Positions 9,441-18,239 of a stretch of DNA of 32,411 nucleotides are shown one piece after another; the stretch's first letter is position 1; each line of letters opens with the position of its first letter. The stretch spans positions 1 through 32,411 of the forward strand of contig JADZBN010000044.1 of the NCBI GenBank assembly GCA_020852075.1, given 5' to 3'. The notes under the pieces are model-generated. The model was not told the DNA's origin, searched no databases, and saw nothing but the letters and a program-made list of their open reading frames with translations. This DNA is from Bacteroidia bacterium. GTDB taxonomy: Bacteria > Bacteroidota > Bacteroidia > AKYH767-A > 2013-40CM-41-45. A program made the translations under genes and the position numbers.

Positions 9441-9878
9441 TCAGCGTATCAGGGTAACAGATCCTGTCTTTTCATGGCCCGGAAAGCCGAGGGCAAAAAC
9501 CTGATACACATAGGTTCCTGCCTGCACGGGCTGGCCTTTGTATTTTCCGTCCCACTGTGCCTGTGGGTTCACAGAATCAAACAGTACCGCTCCCCAGCGG
9601 TCGTAGATGTAAAGGTGATAATCCCGTATGCCCTCGCCTTTTACACCAAACGTGTCATTCATTCCGTCGCCATTGGGAGTGAAGGCATTGGGAATATAAA
9701 TTCTGAGCGGAGGAATGACCTCGGCATAATTGGAGGTGCTGGTGATCTGGTTGTCTCCCTGTTTATAGGCAGTAACCCTGTATACCTTGTTGGGTAATAT
9801 ATCCTGCGCGGAAGCCCTGATCCCCAGGGAAAGCATCCATGCTGACAGGATGATAAAAATTGCGCTGGTCCGGTTCAT
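9441..9878 (-). CDS. Minimal gliding-motility-associated C-terminal domain (CHU_C, T9SS type B) protein
   Basis: 145 residues. A Sec signal peptide (MNRTSAIFIILSAWMLSL...ASAQ, about 25 residues) is followed by a short strand segment like the end of an Ig/FN3 domain (VYRVTAYKQGDNQ...) and then directly by the CHU_C domain: IPNAFTPNGDGMNDTF, the IYDRWGAVLFDS strand, WDGKYKGQPVQAGTYVYQV and the final GSVTLIR. The domain normally terminates large surface adhesins and directs them through the T9SS; here almost no passenger is present. It could be a remnant of a larger adhesin gene or a real minimal surface protein. The frame is intact and has its own terminator. Confidence 0.85.
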   Translation of the reverse strand: MNRTSAIFIILSAWMLSLGIRASAQDILPNKVYRVTAYKQGDNQITSTSNYAEVIPPLRIYIPNAFTPNGDGMNDTFGVKGEGIRDYHLYIYDRWGAVLFDSVNPQAQWDGKYKGQPVQAGTYVYQVFALGFPGHEKTGSVTLIR

Positions 9879-10070
9879 GCAGAAAATCGGGTCTTTATTA
9901 ACTCCTGCAAAATATCCCGGCGTAATGGCTCAGGGGCGGGAAAACAGGCTCTATTCTCTCATTTGTAAGGATTTTTTCATTTTGCGAACCTACGGGGATG
10001 GGAGGGTTTGGGAAATCACACAGAACGCAACAAAATTCAGGCATGAGGAATAATTTGTTTCATTTCATTG

Positions 10071-10078
10071 TATTTTTG
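10071..10078 (+). promoter_or_regulatory. Putative -7 box for the bacilliredoxin gene
   Basis: TATTTTTG matches TAnnTTTG, 32 bp before the ATG at 10111. A TTTG at 10054-10057 is closer (13 bp) than the usual 19 or so bp, so the -33 assignment is uncertain. Confidence 0.4.
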
Positions 10079-10110
10079 CATCAGCATTCAACCAATAAAT
10101 TTCAATAAAA

Positions 10111-10527
10111 ATGCCTTATCCTGAATACATCTGTGCGCCAATGCGCCAGGAACTGACCAATGTGGGTTTTGAAGAACTGAAAAACCCGCAGGACGTTGAC
10201 CAGACCATACCTAACAGTAAGGGTTCCTTATTACTGGTGCTAAATTCCGTTTGCGGATGTGCGGCCGGAAGTGCCCGTCCCGGAATCCGAATGTCTCTTG
10301 ACAACAATAAGCGTCCTGAAAAGCTTACGACCGTTTTTGCGGGCCAGGACCTTGAGGCCACGGCACAGGCAAGGAAATATACACTTCCCTATCCGCCCTC
10401 CTCTCCCTCGATTGCTCTTTTCAAGGACGGGAAACTTGTACACTTCATAGAGCGCCATAATATTGAAGGCAAGACGCCTGAAATGATTGCCGAAAACCTG
10501 AAACTGGCTTTCGACCAATTCTGCTGA
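10111..10527 (+). CDS. BrxA/BrxB family bacilliredoxin (YphP/YqiW-like)
   Basis: 138 residues with a thioredoxin-like fold. The family's CGC redox motif is in NSVCGCAAG (Cys48, Cys50). The flanking SARPGIRMSL, the cis-Pro region PPSSPSIALF and IERHNIEG are all characteristic. In Firmicutes these proteins remove bacillithiol from protein mixed disulfides; some Bacteroidota also make bacillithiol, so the same role is likely but not proven here. It is a single gene, convergent with the acyltransferase, with only 4 bp between the stop codons and no visible terminator. Confidence 0.9.
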   Translation: MPYPEYICAPMRQELTNVGFEELKNPQDVDQTIPNSKGSLLLVLNSVCGCAAGSARPGIRMSLDNNKRPEKLTTVFAGQDLEATAQARKYTLPYPPSSPSIALFKDGKLVHFIERHNIEGKTPEMIAENLKLAFDQFC

Positions 10528-10531
10528 TGTA

Positions 10532-11314
10532 TCAGCGGCTGAAATAATCGGGATACCCCGATTTCAGCGGGCTATTCATCGCCTCGTACACTTTATTCTT
10601 TAGTGTATCCAGGTCGGATTCAGTCATTCCGGCGGTTGCCACCGGTTCATGAATAATCACTTTTGAAATACCCGGGTGTCCGGGATGCCTGTTGAAATCA
10701 TCCGGCAGGATACGCCAGTTATTCATAAACGTCACCGGAACCACCGGAACCTGTTTTTCAATAGCAAGCCGGAAGGGTCCATTCTTAAACCGTCCCATGA
10801 CAGGCCCGTTGTGGTGGATGGTCCCTTCAGGAAAAAGTGCGATGCTTATGCCTTTTTCAATATCTGAGGCTGCACGCAGATAGGCCCTGTGGGAATCCAT
10901 TTTGCTTTTTCTGTTTACGGGGATATTCATCCGTTCAAAAAACTTTCTGAAAAGCGGCACCTTTCTTAATTCCGCTTTTCCCATGGTATGAAAATAATTG
11001 GGGAAGGCAATATAAATGAGCAGGATATCCAGGTATGAGGTATGATTCGGGCACAAAACATAGGCCTTGTCATTTTCGATTTTTCCCCGTCTCTCGATCC
11101 GGTAAAAGATCAGGGGAATGAAGAGCATGAAGTGTCCCCACACTTTTTTTAGTTTGAAGACCAGGGGAAACCATTTCTCTCTGGTTAAAAAAATATAGAA
11201 AAGCGGGAAAAATAGAAAAAACGTGACTACGGCATTGATAAAAAAGAAAGACCTCCAGATCCATTGGATGGGTAAGAGAAAGTAAGAAAACGGATTTTTG
11301 GGCTGAATTCTCAT
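10532..11314 (-). CDS. 1-acyl-sn-glycerol-3-phosphate acyltransferase (PlsC-like)
   Basis: 260 residues. Two N-terminal hydrophobic segments (about residues 10-45 and 60-72) anchor it in the inner membrane. Catalytic motif I is NHTSYLD with His91 and Asp96 (HX4D); motif III is FPEGTI at 161-166; VPVVPV follows. The family transfers an acyl chain to lysophosphatidic acid; related members acylate ornithine lipids or other lysolipids, so the substrate is inferred. It lies between unrelated genes but near the plsX-fabH block on the other strand. Start at the ATG at 11314, just below a TACCTTCG box. Confidence 0.85.
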   Translation of the reverse strand: MRIQPKNPFSYFLLPIQWIWRSFFFINAVVTFFLFFPLFYIFLTREKWFPLVFKLKKVWGHFMLFIPLIFYRIERRGKIENDKAYVLCPNHTSYLDILLIYIAFPNYFHTMGKAELRKVPLFRKFFERMNIPVNRKSKMDSHRAYLRAASDIEKGISIALFPEGTIHHNGPVMGRFKNGPFRLAIEKQVPVVPVTFMNNWRILPDDFNRHPGHPGISKVIIHEPVATAGMTESDLDTLKNKVYEAMNSPLKSGYPDYFSR

Positions 11315-11325
11315 ATTTCGGAACG

Positions 11326-11333
11326 CGAAGGTA
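11326..11333 (-). promoter_or_regulatory. Possible -7 box for the PlsC-like gene
   Basis: TACCTTCG on the minus strand, 11 bp before the ATG, is one base off TAnnTTTG. No -33 element was identified. Confidence 0.3.
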
Positions 11334-11593
11334 CTAAAAGAGGGAGGACTTCCTACCTGATTCGGTCCGTGTGGAAAATTGGACTCTTTACTCTAATATA
11401 TTGATATTTAGTATATTATCATATAATAAATCCATGTAATAGTACGGAAATCGGGCGAAGGATAATTCAGTATCCTTGTCAAAGTCCCTTTTTTCCTTTG
11501 AATTCCAAGGATTATTGATACTCAACTGCTTAACAGGCTTGAAGAGAAGGCAATAATTATTACCTTTGTCCCCCATTTTAAGAAAACCGGGAG

Positions 11594-12130
11594 ATGGCTG
11601 GAAAGGGAGATTTTATCGTGAATTTTGGAAGCCTGCCAGTGGGAGAACATGAGTTTGAGTTTCATGTCAGCGATGCGTTCTTTCAACAGTTTGAAAATTC
11701 CATACTTGAAAAAGGGGAAGCAGATATTCTGGTGGTATTGAATAAAAAGGAGGGCCTGATGCTGCTTGATTTTACCATTCAGGGGATGCTGCACCTGCCT
11801 TGTGACAGGTGTCTTCAGGATATTCCGTTTGAGGTGGAAAATTATTTTGAACTGATTCTGAAAGCCGGAATTTTATCCGGTGATGAGGAAACATCCGAAA
11901 CCATCATTTCCATTTCTCCGAAAGAGCATGAAATTGATCTGGCTCCATACATATATGAATTTCTCACGGTGAGTGTGCCACTGCGGAAAATTCATGAGGA
12001 TGCAGACGGAAACCCGACATGTGATCCTGAAGTCCTGAAAGAATTAGAAAAATACGCACCACATGAGGAACAGGGAGAAGAAAATCATGATCCGCGGTGG
12101 GAAATGCTTAAAAAAATCCATCTGAACTGA
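11594..12130 (+). CDS. DUF177/YceD family protein
   Basis: 178 residues with the usual YceD layout: an N-terminal beta region (VNFGSLPVGEHEFEFHV), the metal-site-like CDRC pair (Cys70, Cys73) and the conserved acidic C-terminal part ending DPRWEMLKKI. Bacterial YceD is linked to 23S rRNA and ribosome assembly and is nearly always placed before rpmF, as here (46 bp gap). Start at the ATG at 11594, chosen because it begins the conserved region. The preceding 279 bp are AT-rich, with no gene I can support. Confidence 0.88.
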   Translation: MAGKGDFIVNFGSLPVGEHEFEFHVSDAFFQQFENSILEKGEADILVVLNKKEGLMLLDFTIQGMLHLPCDRCLQDIPFEVENYFELILKAGILSGDEETSETIISISPKEHEIDLAPYIYEFLTVSVPLRKIHEDADGNPTCDPEVLKELEKYAPHEEQGEENHDPRWEMLKKIHLN

Positions 12131-12176
12131 CGGTTCAGTTTTATACGAACACAAATCCTATCAATAGTACACTAAG

Positions 12177-12368
12177 ATGCCGAATCCTAAACACAAACAC
12201 TCAAAATCAAGAAGAGATAAGAGAAGGACACACTGGAAAGCCGAAGTACCAACCGTTGCTACTGATCCTGCTACCGGTCAGCCACATTTATTCCATCGCG
12301 CGCACTGGCATGAAGGAAAACTCTATTACAAGGGCAAGGTGGTGATGGAAAAAGAAAATGCATCCTGA
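12177..12368 (+). CDS. rpmF: 50S ribosomal protein L32
   Basis: 63 residues, highly basic at the N-terminus. [20 protein letters not shown] is the hallmark L32 start. The CxxC zinc motif of some L32 proteins is absent, as in many Bacteroidota, with [18 protein letters not shown] in that region. It sits between DUF177 and plsX, the conserved order linking ribosome and lipid synthesis. Confidence 0.96.
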   Translation: MPNPKHKHSKSRRDKRRTHWKAEVPTVATDPATGQPHLFHRAHWHEGKLYYKGKVVMEKENAS

Positions 12369-12483
12369 GGGTAATTAACACCTGGTACATCCCATGCAGT
12401 TGACAACCCATTCCGGGCCATGTCAGGTGCTTTTCCATACTGTGTATTTTTCCTCTTCCGTCATTGCCCTATAACCGGCTCGT

Positions 12484-13440
12484 ATGAGACTTGGAGTTGA
12501 CATTATGGGAGGCGATTTTGCTCCCGAACAAACCACCCTGGGCGCCATTCAGGCTCTGGATGAAATCCCCGAAACAGTAAGGCTGGTATTGATCGGCGAC
12601 AGCAAGGCCATCCTGCCAATACTTGACAGGGAAAATATTTCTCCTGACCGTTTTGATATTGTTCATGCGCCTGAGGTTATCGGCATGAGTGAGCACCCCA
12701 CAAAAGCATTTCAGCAAAAAACCAGGTCCAGCCTTGCGGTAGGTTTTCAACTGCTGAAAGAAGAACAACTGGATGCATTTTCATCCGCAGGTAATACCGG
12801 CGCCATGCTGGTAGGTTCCATGCTGACGGTAAAGGCGATTCCGGGAATCCTCAGGCCGGCCATTGCATCACTGCTGCCAAAAGAAAAAGGCGGCTGGGGA
12901 CTCATTCTCGATGTGGGAGTGAATTCCGACTGTAAACCCGAAGTCCTGCTGCAGTTTGCATTGCTTGGCTCCGTATATGCAAGACATATTCTCCACCTGG
13001 AAAATCCCAGGGTAGCCCTGATGAGTATCGGAGAGGAGGAGGAGAAAGGGAATCTTCTGGTGAAGGAAACCCATCAGATGTTAAAGGAATCAAAAGAAAT
13101 TCGTTTTACAGGAAATGTTGAAGGACGGGATCTCTTTAATGATAAAGCAGATGTAATAGTGTGTGACGGATTTACCGGGAACGTGATTCTCAAGGAAGCC
13201 GAATCATTTTATTATCTGATTCGCAAACGAGGAATCCGGGATCCCTATTTTGACAGGTTTGATTACGAAGATTACGGCGGTACTCCCATCCTGGGAGTAA
13301 ACTCCACGGTCATTATCGCACACGGAATCAGCAGGGCAAAAGCTATAAAGAATATGATCCTCCAGAGCAGGGAGGTGGCAGAGGCTCAACTAAGCAAAAA
13401 AATCATGCAGGCGCTTAGCAGTGAAATTGTGGGGAGTTGA
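12484..13440 (+). CDS. plsX: Phosphate acyltransferase PlsX
   Basis: Converts acyl-ACP to acyl-phosphate, the donor for glycerol-3-phosphate acylation at the membrane. 318 residues, slightly short of the usual 330 or so. The start MRLGVDIMGGDFAPE, the central SSAGNTGAMLVGSML, VNSDCKPEVLLQFALLGS and CDGFTGNVILKEAE are family signatures. It is followed 33 bp later by fabH, so the two are very likely co-transcribed. The 115 bp between rpmF and plsX hold no clear terminator. Confidence 0.95.
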   Translation: MRLGVDIMGGDFAPEQTTLGAIQALDEIPETVRLVLIGDSKAILPILDRENISPDRFDIVHAPEVIGMSEHPTKAFQQKTRSSLAVGFQLLKEEQLDAFSSAGNTGAMLVGSMLTVKAIPGILRPAIASLLPKEKGGWGLILDVGVNSDCKPEVLLQFALLGSVYARHILHLENPRVALMSIGEEEEKGNLLVKETHQMLKESKEIRFTGNVEGRDLFNDKADVIVCDGFTGNVILKEAESFYYLIRKRGIRDPYFDRFDYEDYGGTPILGVNSTVIIAHGISRAKAIKNMILQSREVAEAQLSKKIMQALSSEIVGS

Positions 13441-13473
13441 GAATACACTTTACCCCTCATTCAATAGAAAATT

Positions 13474-14463
13474 ATGGGAAACGTAAAAGCAGCAATAACT
13501 TCCGTTGGCGGATATGTTCCGGACTTTGTCCTTAGTAACGGGGATCTCGAAAAAATGGTTGAGACTACCGATGAGTGGATTACAACCCGGACCGGGATCA
13601 AGGAGCGCCGTATTCTGAAAGGAGAAAGAAAAGGCACTTCCGATCTGGCAGCCCCTGCTGTTCTTGAACTTTGCAAAAAGCGGGGCATTGATCCTTCCGA
13701 AATTGAATTGCTGATATGCGCCACTACCACACCGGACTACGTATTTCCGGCTACCGCAAATATTATTTGTGAAAAAGTCGGGGCAAAGAATGCTTTTGGT
13801 TTCGACCTCCAGGCAGCCTGCTCAGGCTTTATGTTTGCATTGGTAACAGGCTCTAAATATATCGAGTCCGGTCAGTATAAAAAGGTGGTAGTAGTGGGTG
13901 GCGACAAAATGTCGAGTATAGTCAATTATCAGGACCGGACAACCTGTGTTCTGTTTGGTGATGGTTCGGGAGCCGTATTGCTTGAACCCAACACAGAAGG
14001 TTTTGGTATCCTGGATTCTATCCTCAGGAGCGACGGCAGCGGACTGGAATACCTTCATCAGAAAGCGGGAGGATCTGTGAATCCGCCGTCACACAAAACC
14101 ATTGACCGGCAGGAACATTTTGTATTTCAGGAAGGCCAGCAGGTTTTCAAGTTTGCCGTGACCAAAATGGCAGATGTCTCCGCCGAGATAGTCGAACGTA
14201 ACGGACTGAAAGGCGAAGACATCGCCTGGCTGGTACCTCACCAGGCAAATAAAAGGATCATTGATGCCACTGCGAAAAGGATGGGTATCGGCCGGGAAAA
14301 GGTGATGCTCAATATTGAACGCTACGGCAACACCACCAACGGAACCATTCCCCTTTGTCTTTGGGAATGGGAAAAGAAACTGCGTAAAGGCGATAATCTG
14401 ATCATTGCAGCTTTCGGCGGGGGGTTTACCTGGGGTAGTATCTGGCTGAAATGGGCCATTTAA
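13474..14463 (+). CDS. fabH: 3-oxoacyl-ACP synthase III (KAS III)
   Basis: Starts fatty-acid elongation by condensing acetyl-CoA (or a branched primer) with malonyl-ACP. 329 residues. The catalytic triad is visible: Cys116 in LQAACSGF, His256 in VPHQANKRI and Asn286 in [10 protein letters not shown]. The N-terminal [15 protein letters not shown] and [12 protein letters not shown] are typical. Primer specificity cannot be read from the sequence. It is the last gene before the FadL-like gene, with 220 bp between. Confidence 0.96.
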   Translation: MGNVKAAITSVGGYVPDFVLSNGDLEKMVETTDEWITTRTGIKERRILKGERKGTSDLAAPAVLELCKKRGIDPSEIELLICATTTPDYVFPATANIICEKVGAKNAFGFDLQAACSGFMFALVTGSKYIESGQYKKVVVVGGDKMSSIVNYQDRTTCVLFGDGSGAVLLEPNTEGFGILDSILRSDGSGLEYLHQKAGGSVNPPSHKTIDRQEHFVFQEGQQVFKFAVTKMADVSAEIVERNGLKGEDIAWLVPHQANKRIIDATAKRMGIGREKVMLNIERYGNTTNGTIPLCLWEWEKKLRKGDNLIIAAFGGGFTWGSIWLKWAI

Positions 14464-14683
14464 TTGATATGCACATCCATTCTTTTTTTGCCATCCCAAA
14501 TTTAAAGTGGGATTATCTTCGCAGTTTGTCATTGAAATCCTAACCATTTCCACTGATTAACCTGTTTACAGTCATTATTTTCTTTTTTTTCAATGACTCA
14601 TATTGTAAGGTACCATGCTGCTTTTCATAAACCGAAGCAGGGAGCCACAGTTTAACAGCAGATAACCTTTAATTCATATTAGG

Positions 14684-15991
14684 ATGAAAATCACCCTGCG
14701 AATTTTTATAACTGCCATCCTGATTGCTTCCGGAATAGGAGCGTCAGCCCAGATGGACAATCTTGCCAACCTGAGCGCAGAATGGATCAGGACCGGCGCA
14801 CGAAATGCGGCTATGGATGCTACCGATATTGTTGTTTACAATCCCGCAGCCACCTGCAGGCTGAGTGACGGTTTTCACGCACAGATCAGCAACCAGACAC
14901 TGTTCCGCAAGCCAACCCATTCCTATGACCTTGGAATAGGGCAAGGTCAGCATACCTATTCCCAGTATGGATCGGATCCTTTCCTGCCGAATTTTTATGC
15001 TGCCTATAAGAAAAACCGAATGGCGGTCTTTACCGGATTGTATGTAGCCGGCGGCGGGGCAACCATGAACTATCCAACCGGATCCATTACGACCGATCTG
15101 ATCGCCAATCAGGTACTAATGTCAGCCGGCGGGGCCTACGGTGAAATGAGTGATCAGCATCTCAAGGCAACCTCCTATTACATGACCTCAACCCTTGGCG
15201 CGTCTTATGCCGCAAATGATTTTCTTTCTTTCTCGGCAGCCATCCGTTATATCAATGCAAAAAACACTGTAAACGCCGGCATGACGATGACATCCTCTCC
15301 ATTCGACCTGCCCGATGAAACCCTGGAACTGAAAACAGAAGACCATGCCTCAGGAATCAGTGCTGTATTCGGAATAAATATAAATCCTTCGGAAGATCTG
15401 AATCTGTCGCTCAGGTATGAATCCAATACCAGCCTGGAATTTAAAACAAAACAAATCACCGATGACTTTGGTCTTACCACCGACGGGGAACTGCATCACA
15501 GGGATCTTCCTGCTCTTCTTTCGTTTGGTGCCGGTATCAAACTCAACACACACCTGAGGTCGTTCGTTGATTTCAACTATTATTTCCAGACACTTGCAGA
15601 CTGGGGCACTTCAGGAGCTGCTACCCAGAATAAAAAATGGTCATCCATGGCCGGAGACGCCTATACCTTCGGGCTGGGATTCCGCTATGAAATAAATCCG
15701 AAATTCTCAGCAAGCCTTGGTGGCGGTTACACAGACTATGCATACAATGATAAAGACGGTTACTATACCAGTCTCGGAACGTACGAGGTGATACAGGATG
15801 ACAATGTTAACCTCAACACCGGTATCGCGTTCCGTGCCACGCAGCACATCACGGTAAATGCGGGATACATGCATACCTTCTGGGCAAAAGACAATACGGT
15901 AAAAGCCCTGAATGCACAGCCTCTGGATGTTGACGTAAAAATCAATAATTCACTCCATGCCCTTGCTCTTGGTGTAGATTTCGCATTCTGA
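14684..15991 (+). CDS. FadL/OmpP1-like outer-membrane transport protein
   Basis: 435 residues. A Sec signal peptide (about residues 1-22, MKITLRIFITAILIASGIGASAQ) is followed by GARNAAMDATDIVVYNPAA, the hatch-region pattern of FadL/TodX proteins (Ala-rich helix then YNPAA). The rest is a long barrel with alternating strands and ends in ALALGVDFAF with terminal Phe, a BAM recognition end. FadL proteins carry long-chain fatty acids or other hydrophobic compounds across the outer membrane; the substrate here is inferred only. It stands between fabH and accB on the same strand and is closed by a strong terminator. Confidence 0.82.
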   Translation: MKITLRIFITAILIASGIGASAQMDNLANLSAEWIRTGARNAAMDATDIVVYNPAATCRLSDGFHAQISNQTLFRKPTHSYDLGIGQGQHTYSQYGSDPFLPNFYAAYKKNRMAVFTGLYVAGGGATMNYPTGSITTDLIANQVLMSAGGAYGEMSDQHLKATSYYMTSTLGASYAANDFLSFSAAIRYINAKNTVNAGMTMTSSPFDLPDETLELKTEDHASGISAVFGININPSEDLNLSLRYESNTSLEFKTKQITDDFGLTTDGELHHRDLPALLSFGAGIKLNTHLRSFVDFNYYFQTLADWGTSGAATQNKKWSSMAGDAYTFGLGFRYEINPKFSASLGGGYTDYAYNDKDGYYTSLGTYEVIQDDNVNLNTGIAFRATQHITVNAGYMHTFWAKDNTVKALNAQPLDVDVKINNSLHALALGVDFAF

Positions 15992-16013
15992 CACAAAAAC
16001 ATTTTTTCCCACA

Positions 16014-16053
16014 CTACGCCTGCCGGAGTATTCCGGCAGGCGTAGGCATTTTT
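16014..16053 (+). terminator. Strong rho-independent terminator after the FadL-like gene
   Basis: CTACGCCTGCCGGA (16014-16027) and TCCGGCAGGCGTAG (16032-16045) form a perfect 14-bp stem with a GTAT loop, followed by GCATTTTT. It is 22 bp past the stop and separates the upstream block from accBC. Confidence 0.88.
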
Positions 16054-16166
16054 CAGAGGATTTGGCAAGAGGGATACGGCGGATGATGTTTCTCGTAATA
16101 ATCTAAATATCAGTTTATTAGAATTTATTAATGGCAGTTTCTTTGATCCGGCGAAATGCCTTTTAT

Positions 16167-16197
16167 TTTGCCTTTTTTGAAATTTCGTGTAGGTTTG
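16167..16197 (+). promoter_or_regulatory. Bacteroidota-type promoter of accBC
   Basis: TTTG (16167-16170), a 19-bp spacer, then TAGGTTTG (16190-16197): both elements and the spacing match the Bacteroidota sigma-A consensus TTTG-N19-TAnnTTTG. The start point would be near 16204, about 50 nt before accB. Confidence 0.65.
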
Positions 16198-16252
16198 AAT
16201 TCCTTTACCTGCGGGGTCAGTACCAGAAAAAGGGAATCCCAACCCGAAACCT

Positions 16253-16798
16253 ATGAGCAAAAAGAAATCCTCAGATCCCAATCCAAAAAATTCATCCAGT
16301 CCTGTACCCATGAACCTGAAAGAAATTGAAAGTCTGATAAAATTTGTACAGCAAAGTGGCGTCAGTGAAGTCAGCCTGGAGCAAAAAGACTTTAAGATTA
16401 CCATTAAGACCACGCACGGCGCTGCACCTGTAACCATAGCAGCAGTTCCCTCTCCGGTTTCCCCGTTTATTCAGCCGCAGGTTAGTGCCGTTGCGCCTCC
16501 CGCTGCAGCTCCGCCACCGGCTGCATCCGAAAAGCCGGCAGCGAAGGATGAATCCCGCCTGGTCACCATCAAATCTCCTATGATAGGTACATTTTACCGT
16601 TCATCGGGGCCCGACAAGCCTGTGTTTGTAAACGTCGGTGATGAAATTAAATCCGGCAAGGTGCTGTGTATCATTGAGGCCATGAAACTATTTAATGAGA
16701 TTGAATCGGAAGTCTCCGGTAAAATTGTGAAGGTGCTGGTGGACAATGCGTCTCCCGTTGAGTACGATCAGCCGCTTTTCCTGGTGGACCCCAGTTAG
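16253..16798 (+). CDS. accB: Biotin carboxyl carrier protein of acetyl-CoA carboxylase
   Basis: 181 residues. A conserved N-terminal helix region ([20 protein letters not shown]) leads to a Pro/Ala-rich swinging linker (about residues 60-98) and the C-terminal biotinyl domain. Biotin is attached to Lys145 in [11 protein letters not shown]. The start used here (16253) adds a 19-residue Lys/Ser/Pro extension; an in-frame ATG at 16310 is a plausible shorter start. accC follows closely, making a two-gene operon under its own promoter. Confidence 0.95.
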   Translation: MSKKKSSDPNPKNSSSPVPMNLKEIESLIKFVQQSGVSEVSLEQKDFKITIKTTHGAAPVTIAAVPSPVSPFIQPQVSAVAPPAAAPPPAASEKPAAKDESRLVTIKSPMIGTFYRSSGPDKPVFVNVGDEIKSGKVLCIIEAMKLFNEIESEVSGKIVKVLVDNASPVEYDQPLFLVDPS

Positions 16799-16885
16799 AA
16801 AGCCCTTCCCGATACCGGAACATAAAACAGGCACACAAGTCTGTCCTGAAGAATGACCGGTTCAGATCCAAATGAAAGCCCAAGA

Positions 16886-18226
16886 ATGTTTAAGAAAATC
16901 CTGATAGCCAACCGAGGTGAAATTGCCCTTCGCATCATACGAACCTGTAAGGAGATGGGTATTCATACTGTCGCGGTTTACAGTACGGCAGATAAAGACA
17001 GCCTTCACGTTCGTTTTGCGGATGAAGCCGTCTGCATCGGGCCGCCACCCAGCCGGGACTCTTACCTGAATATCCCCCGTATTATGGCTGCAGCCGAAAT
17101 AACCAATGCAGATGCAATTCATCCGGGATATGGCTTCCTCAGCGAGAACTCAAGATTCAGTGCTATTTGCGCCGAACACGGGGTAAAATTTATCGGAGCA
17201 ACACCGGAACAGATAGATGCCATGGGTGATAAATCCAATGCAAAGGAAACGATGAAAAATGCGGGCGTTCCAACTATTCCCGGAAGTGAAGGGCTGGTGG
17301 GCGACCTCAAGTCGGGCCTTAAAACAGCCAAACACATTGGATATCCTGTCATGCTGAAAGCTACTGCCGGAGGCGGTGGAAAGGGAATGCGCATCATCTG
17401 GAAGCCAGAGGATTTTGAAGACGCCTGGGAATCGGCACGCCATGAGGCCAGTGCTGCTTTTGGAAACGATGGCATGTATCTGGAAAAATATATTGAAGAA
17501 CCGCGACACATTGAAATTCAGATTGCAGGGGACCAGATGGGGAAAGTTTGTCATCTCAGTGAGCGGGATTGTTCCATCCAGCGTCGGCATCAGAAATTGT
17601 TTGAAGAAACTCCCAGTCCGTTCATGACCGCTGAACTACGGGATAAAATGGGTGACGCTGCAGTCAAGGCTGCCACAACCGTAAAATATGAAGGTGTCGG
17701 TACCATTGAATTTCTTGTTGACAAATACAGGAATTTCTATTTCATGGAAATGAATACGAGGATTCAGGTAGAGCACCCCATTACCGAAGAAGTAATCAAT
17801 TACGATCTGATCAAGGAACAAATCAAGATTGCCTCCGGGATCCAGATTACAGGGAAAAATTACTATCCCAATCTTCACGCCATTGAATGCAGGATTAATG
17901 CAGAGGATCCATACAACGGGTTTCGGCCTTCCCCGGGGAAAATCACCACCCTTCACGTTCCGGGAGGCCATGGTGTCAGGGTGGATTCACATATTTATGC
18001 CGGCTATGTGATTCCTTCCAATTACGATTCTATGGTGGCAAAACTGATTACGGTGGCTCAGACGCGTGAGGAGGCCATTAATACCATGGAAAGAGCCTTG
18101 AGTGAATTTGTCGTTGAAGGAGTAAAAACCACCATCCCGTTTCATCAGCAACTCATGCGCAACCCTGATTTTCAAAAGGGAAATTACACAACAAAATTCA
18201 TGGAAACCTTCAAACTTGAGGATTGA
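16886..18226 (+). CDS. accC: Acetyl-CoA carboxylase biotin carboxylase subunit
   Basis: ATP-dependent carboxylation of the biotin on AccB, the first half-reaction of malonyl-CoA formation. The start is set at the ATG at 16886 ([17 protein letters not shown]), giving 446 residues, close to the E. coli length; an ATG at 16853 would add 11 residues not typical of the family. Landmarks are GYGFLSEN (81-88), the ATP-grasp Gly-rich loop [11 protein letters not shown] (159-169) and [16 protein letters not shown]. The 3' end faces the LtaS-like gene with only 13 bp between and no evident terminator. Confidence 0.96.
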   Translation: MFKKILIANRGEIALRIIRTCKEMGIHTVAVYSTADKDSLHVRFADEAVCIGPPPSRDSYLNIPRIMAAAEITNADAIHPGYGFLSENSRFSAICAEHGVKFIGATPEQIDAMGDKSNAKETMKNAGVPTIPGSEGLVGDLKSGLKTAKHIGYPVMLKATAGGGGKGMRIIWKPEDFEDAWESARHEASAAFGNDGMYLEKYIEEPRHIEIQIAGDQMGKVCHLSERDCSIQRRHQKLFEETPSPFMTAELRDKMGDAAVKAATTVKYEGVGTIEFLVDKYRNFYFMEMNTRIQVEHPITEEVINYDLIKEQIKIASGIQITGKNYYPNLHAIECRINAEDPYNGFRPSPGKITTLHVPGGHGVRVDSHIYAGYVIPSNYDSMVAKLITVAQTREEAINTMERALSEFVVEGVKTTIPFHQQLMRNPDFQKGNYTTKFMETFKLED

Positions 18227-18239
18227 AGGCTACGCTGCT

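Noticed and set aside
9787-10053. Plus-strand open frame of 88 codons before the bacilliredoxin gene
   Set aside because: It overlaps the start of the CHU_C gene and the divergent promoter region and has no protein-like features.
11388-11576. Small minus-strand open frame (62 codons) between the PlsC-like gene and the DUF177 gene
   Set aside because: AT-rich sequence with no recognisable protein features; more likely promoter and leader DNA.
14495-14514. ATCCCA/TGGGAT inverted repeat after fabH as a terminator
   Set aside because: Only 6 bp with a 9-nt loop and no T tract after it on either useful side.
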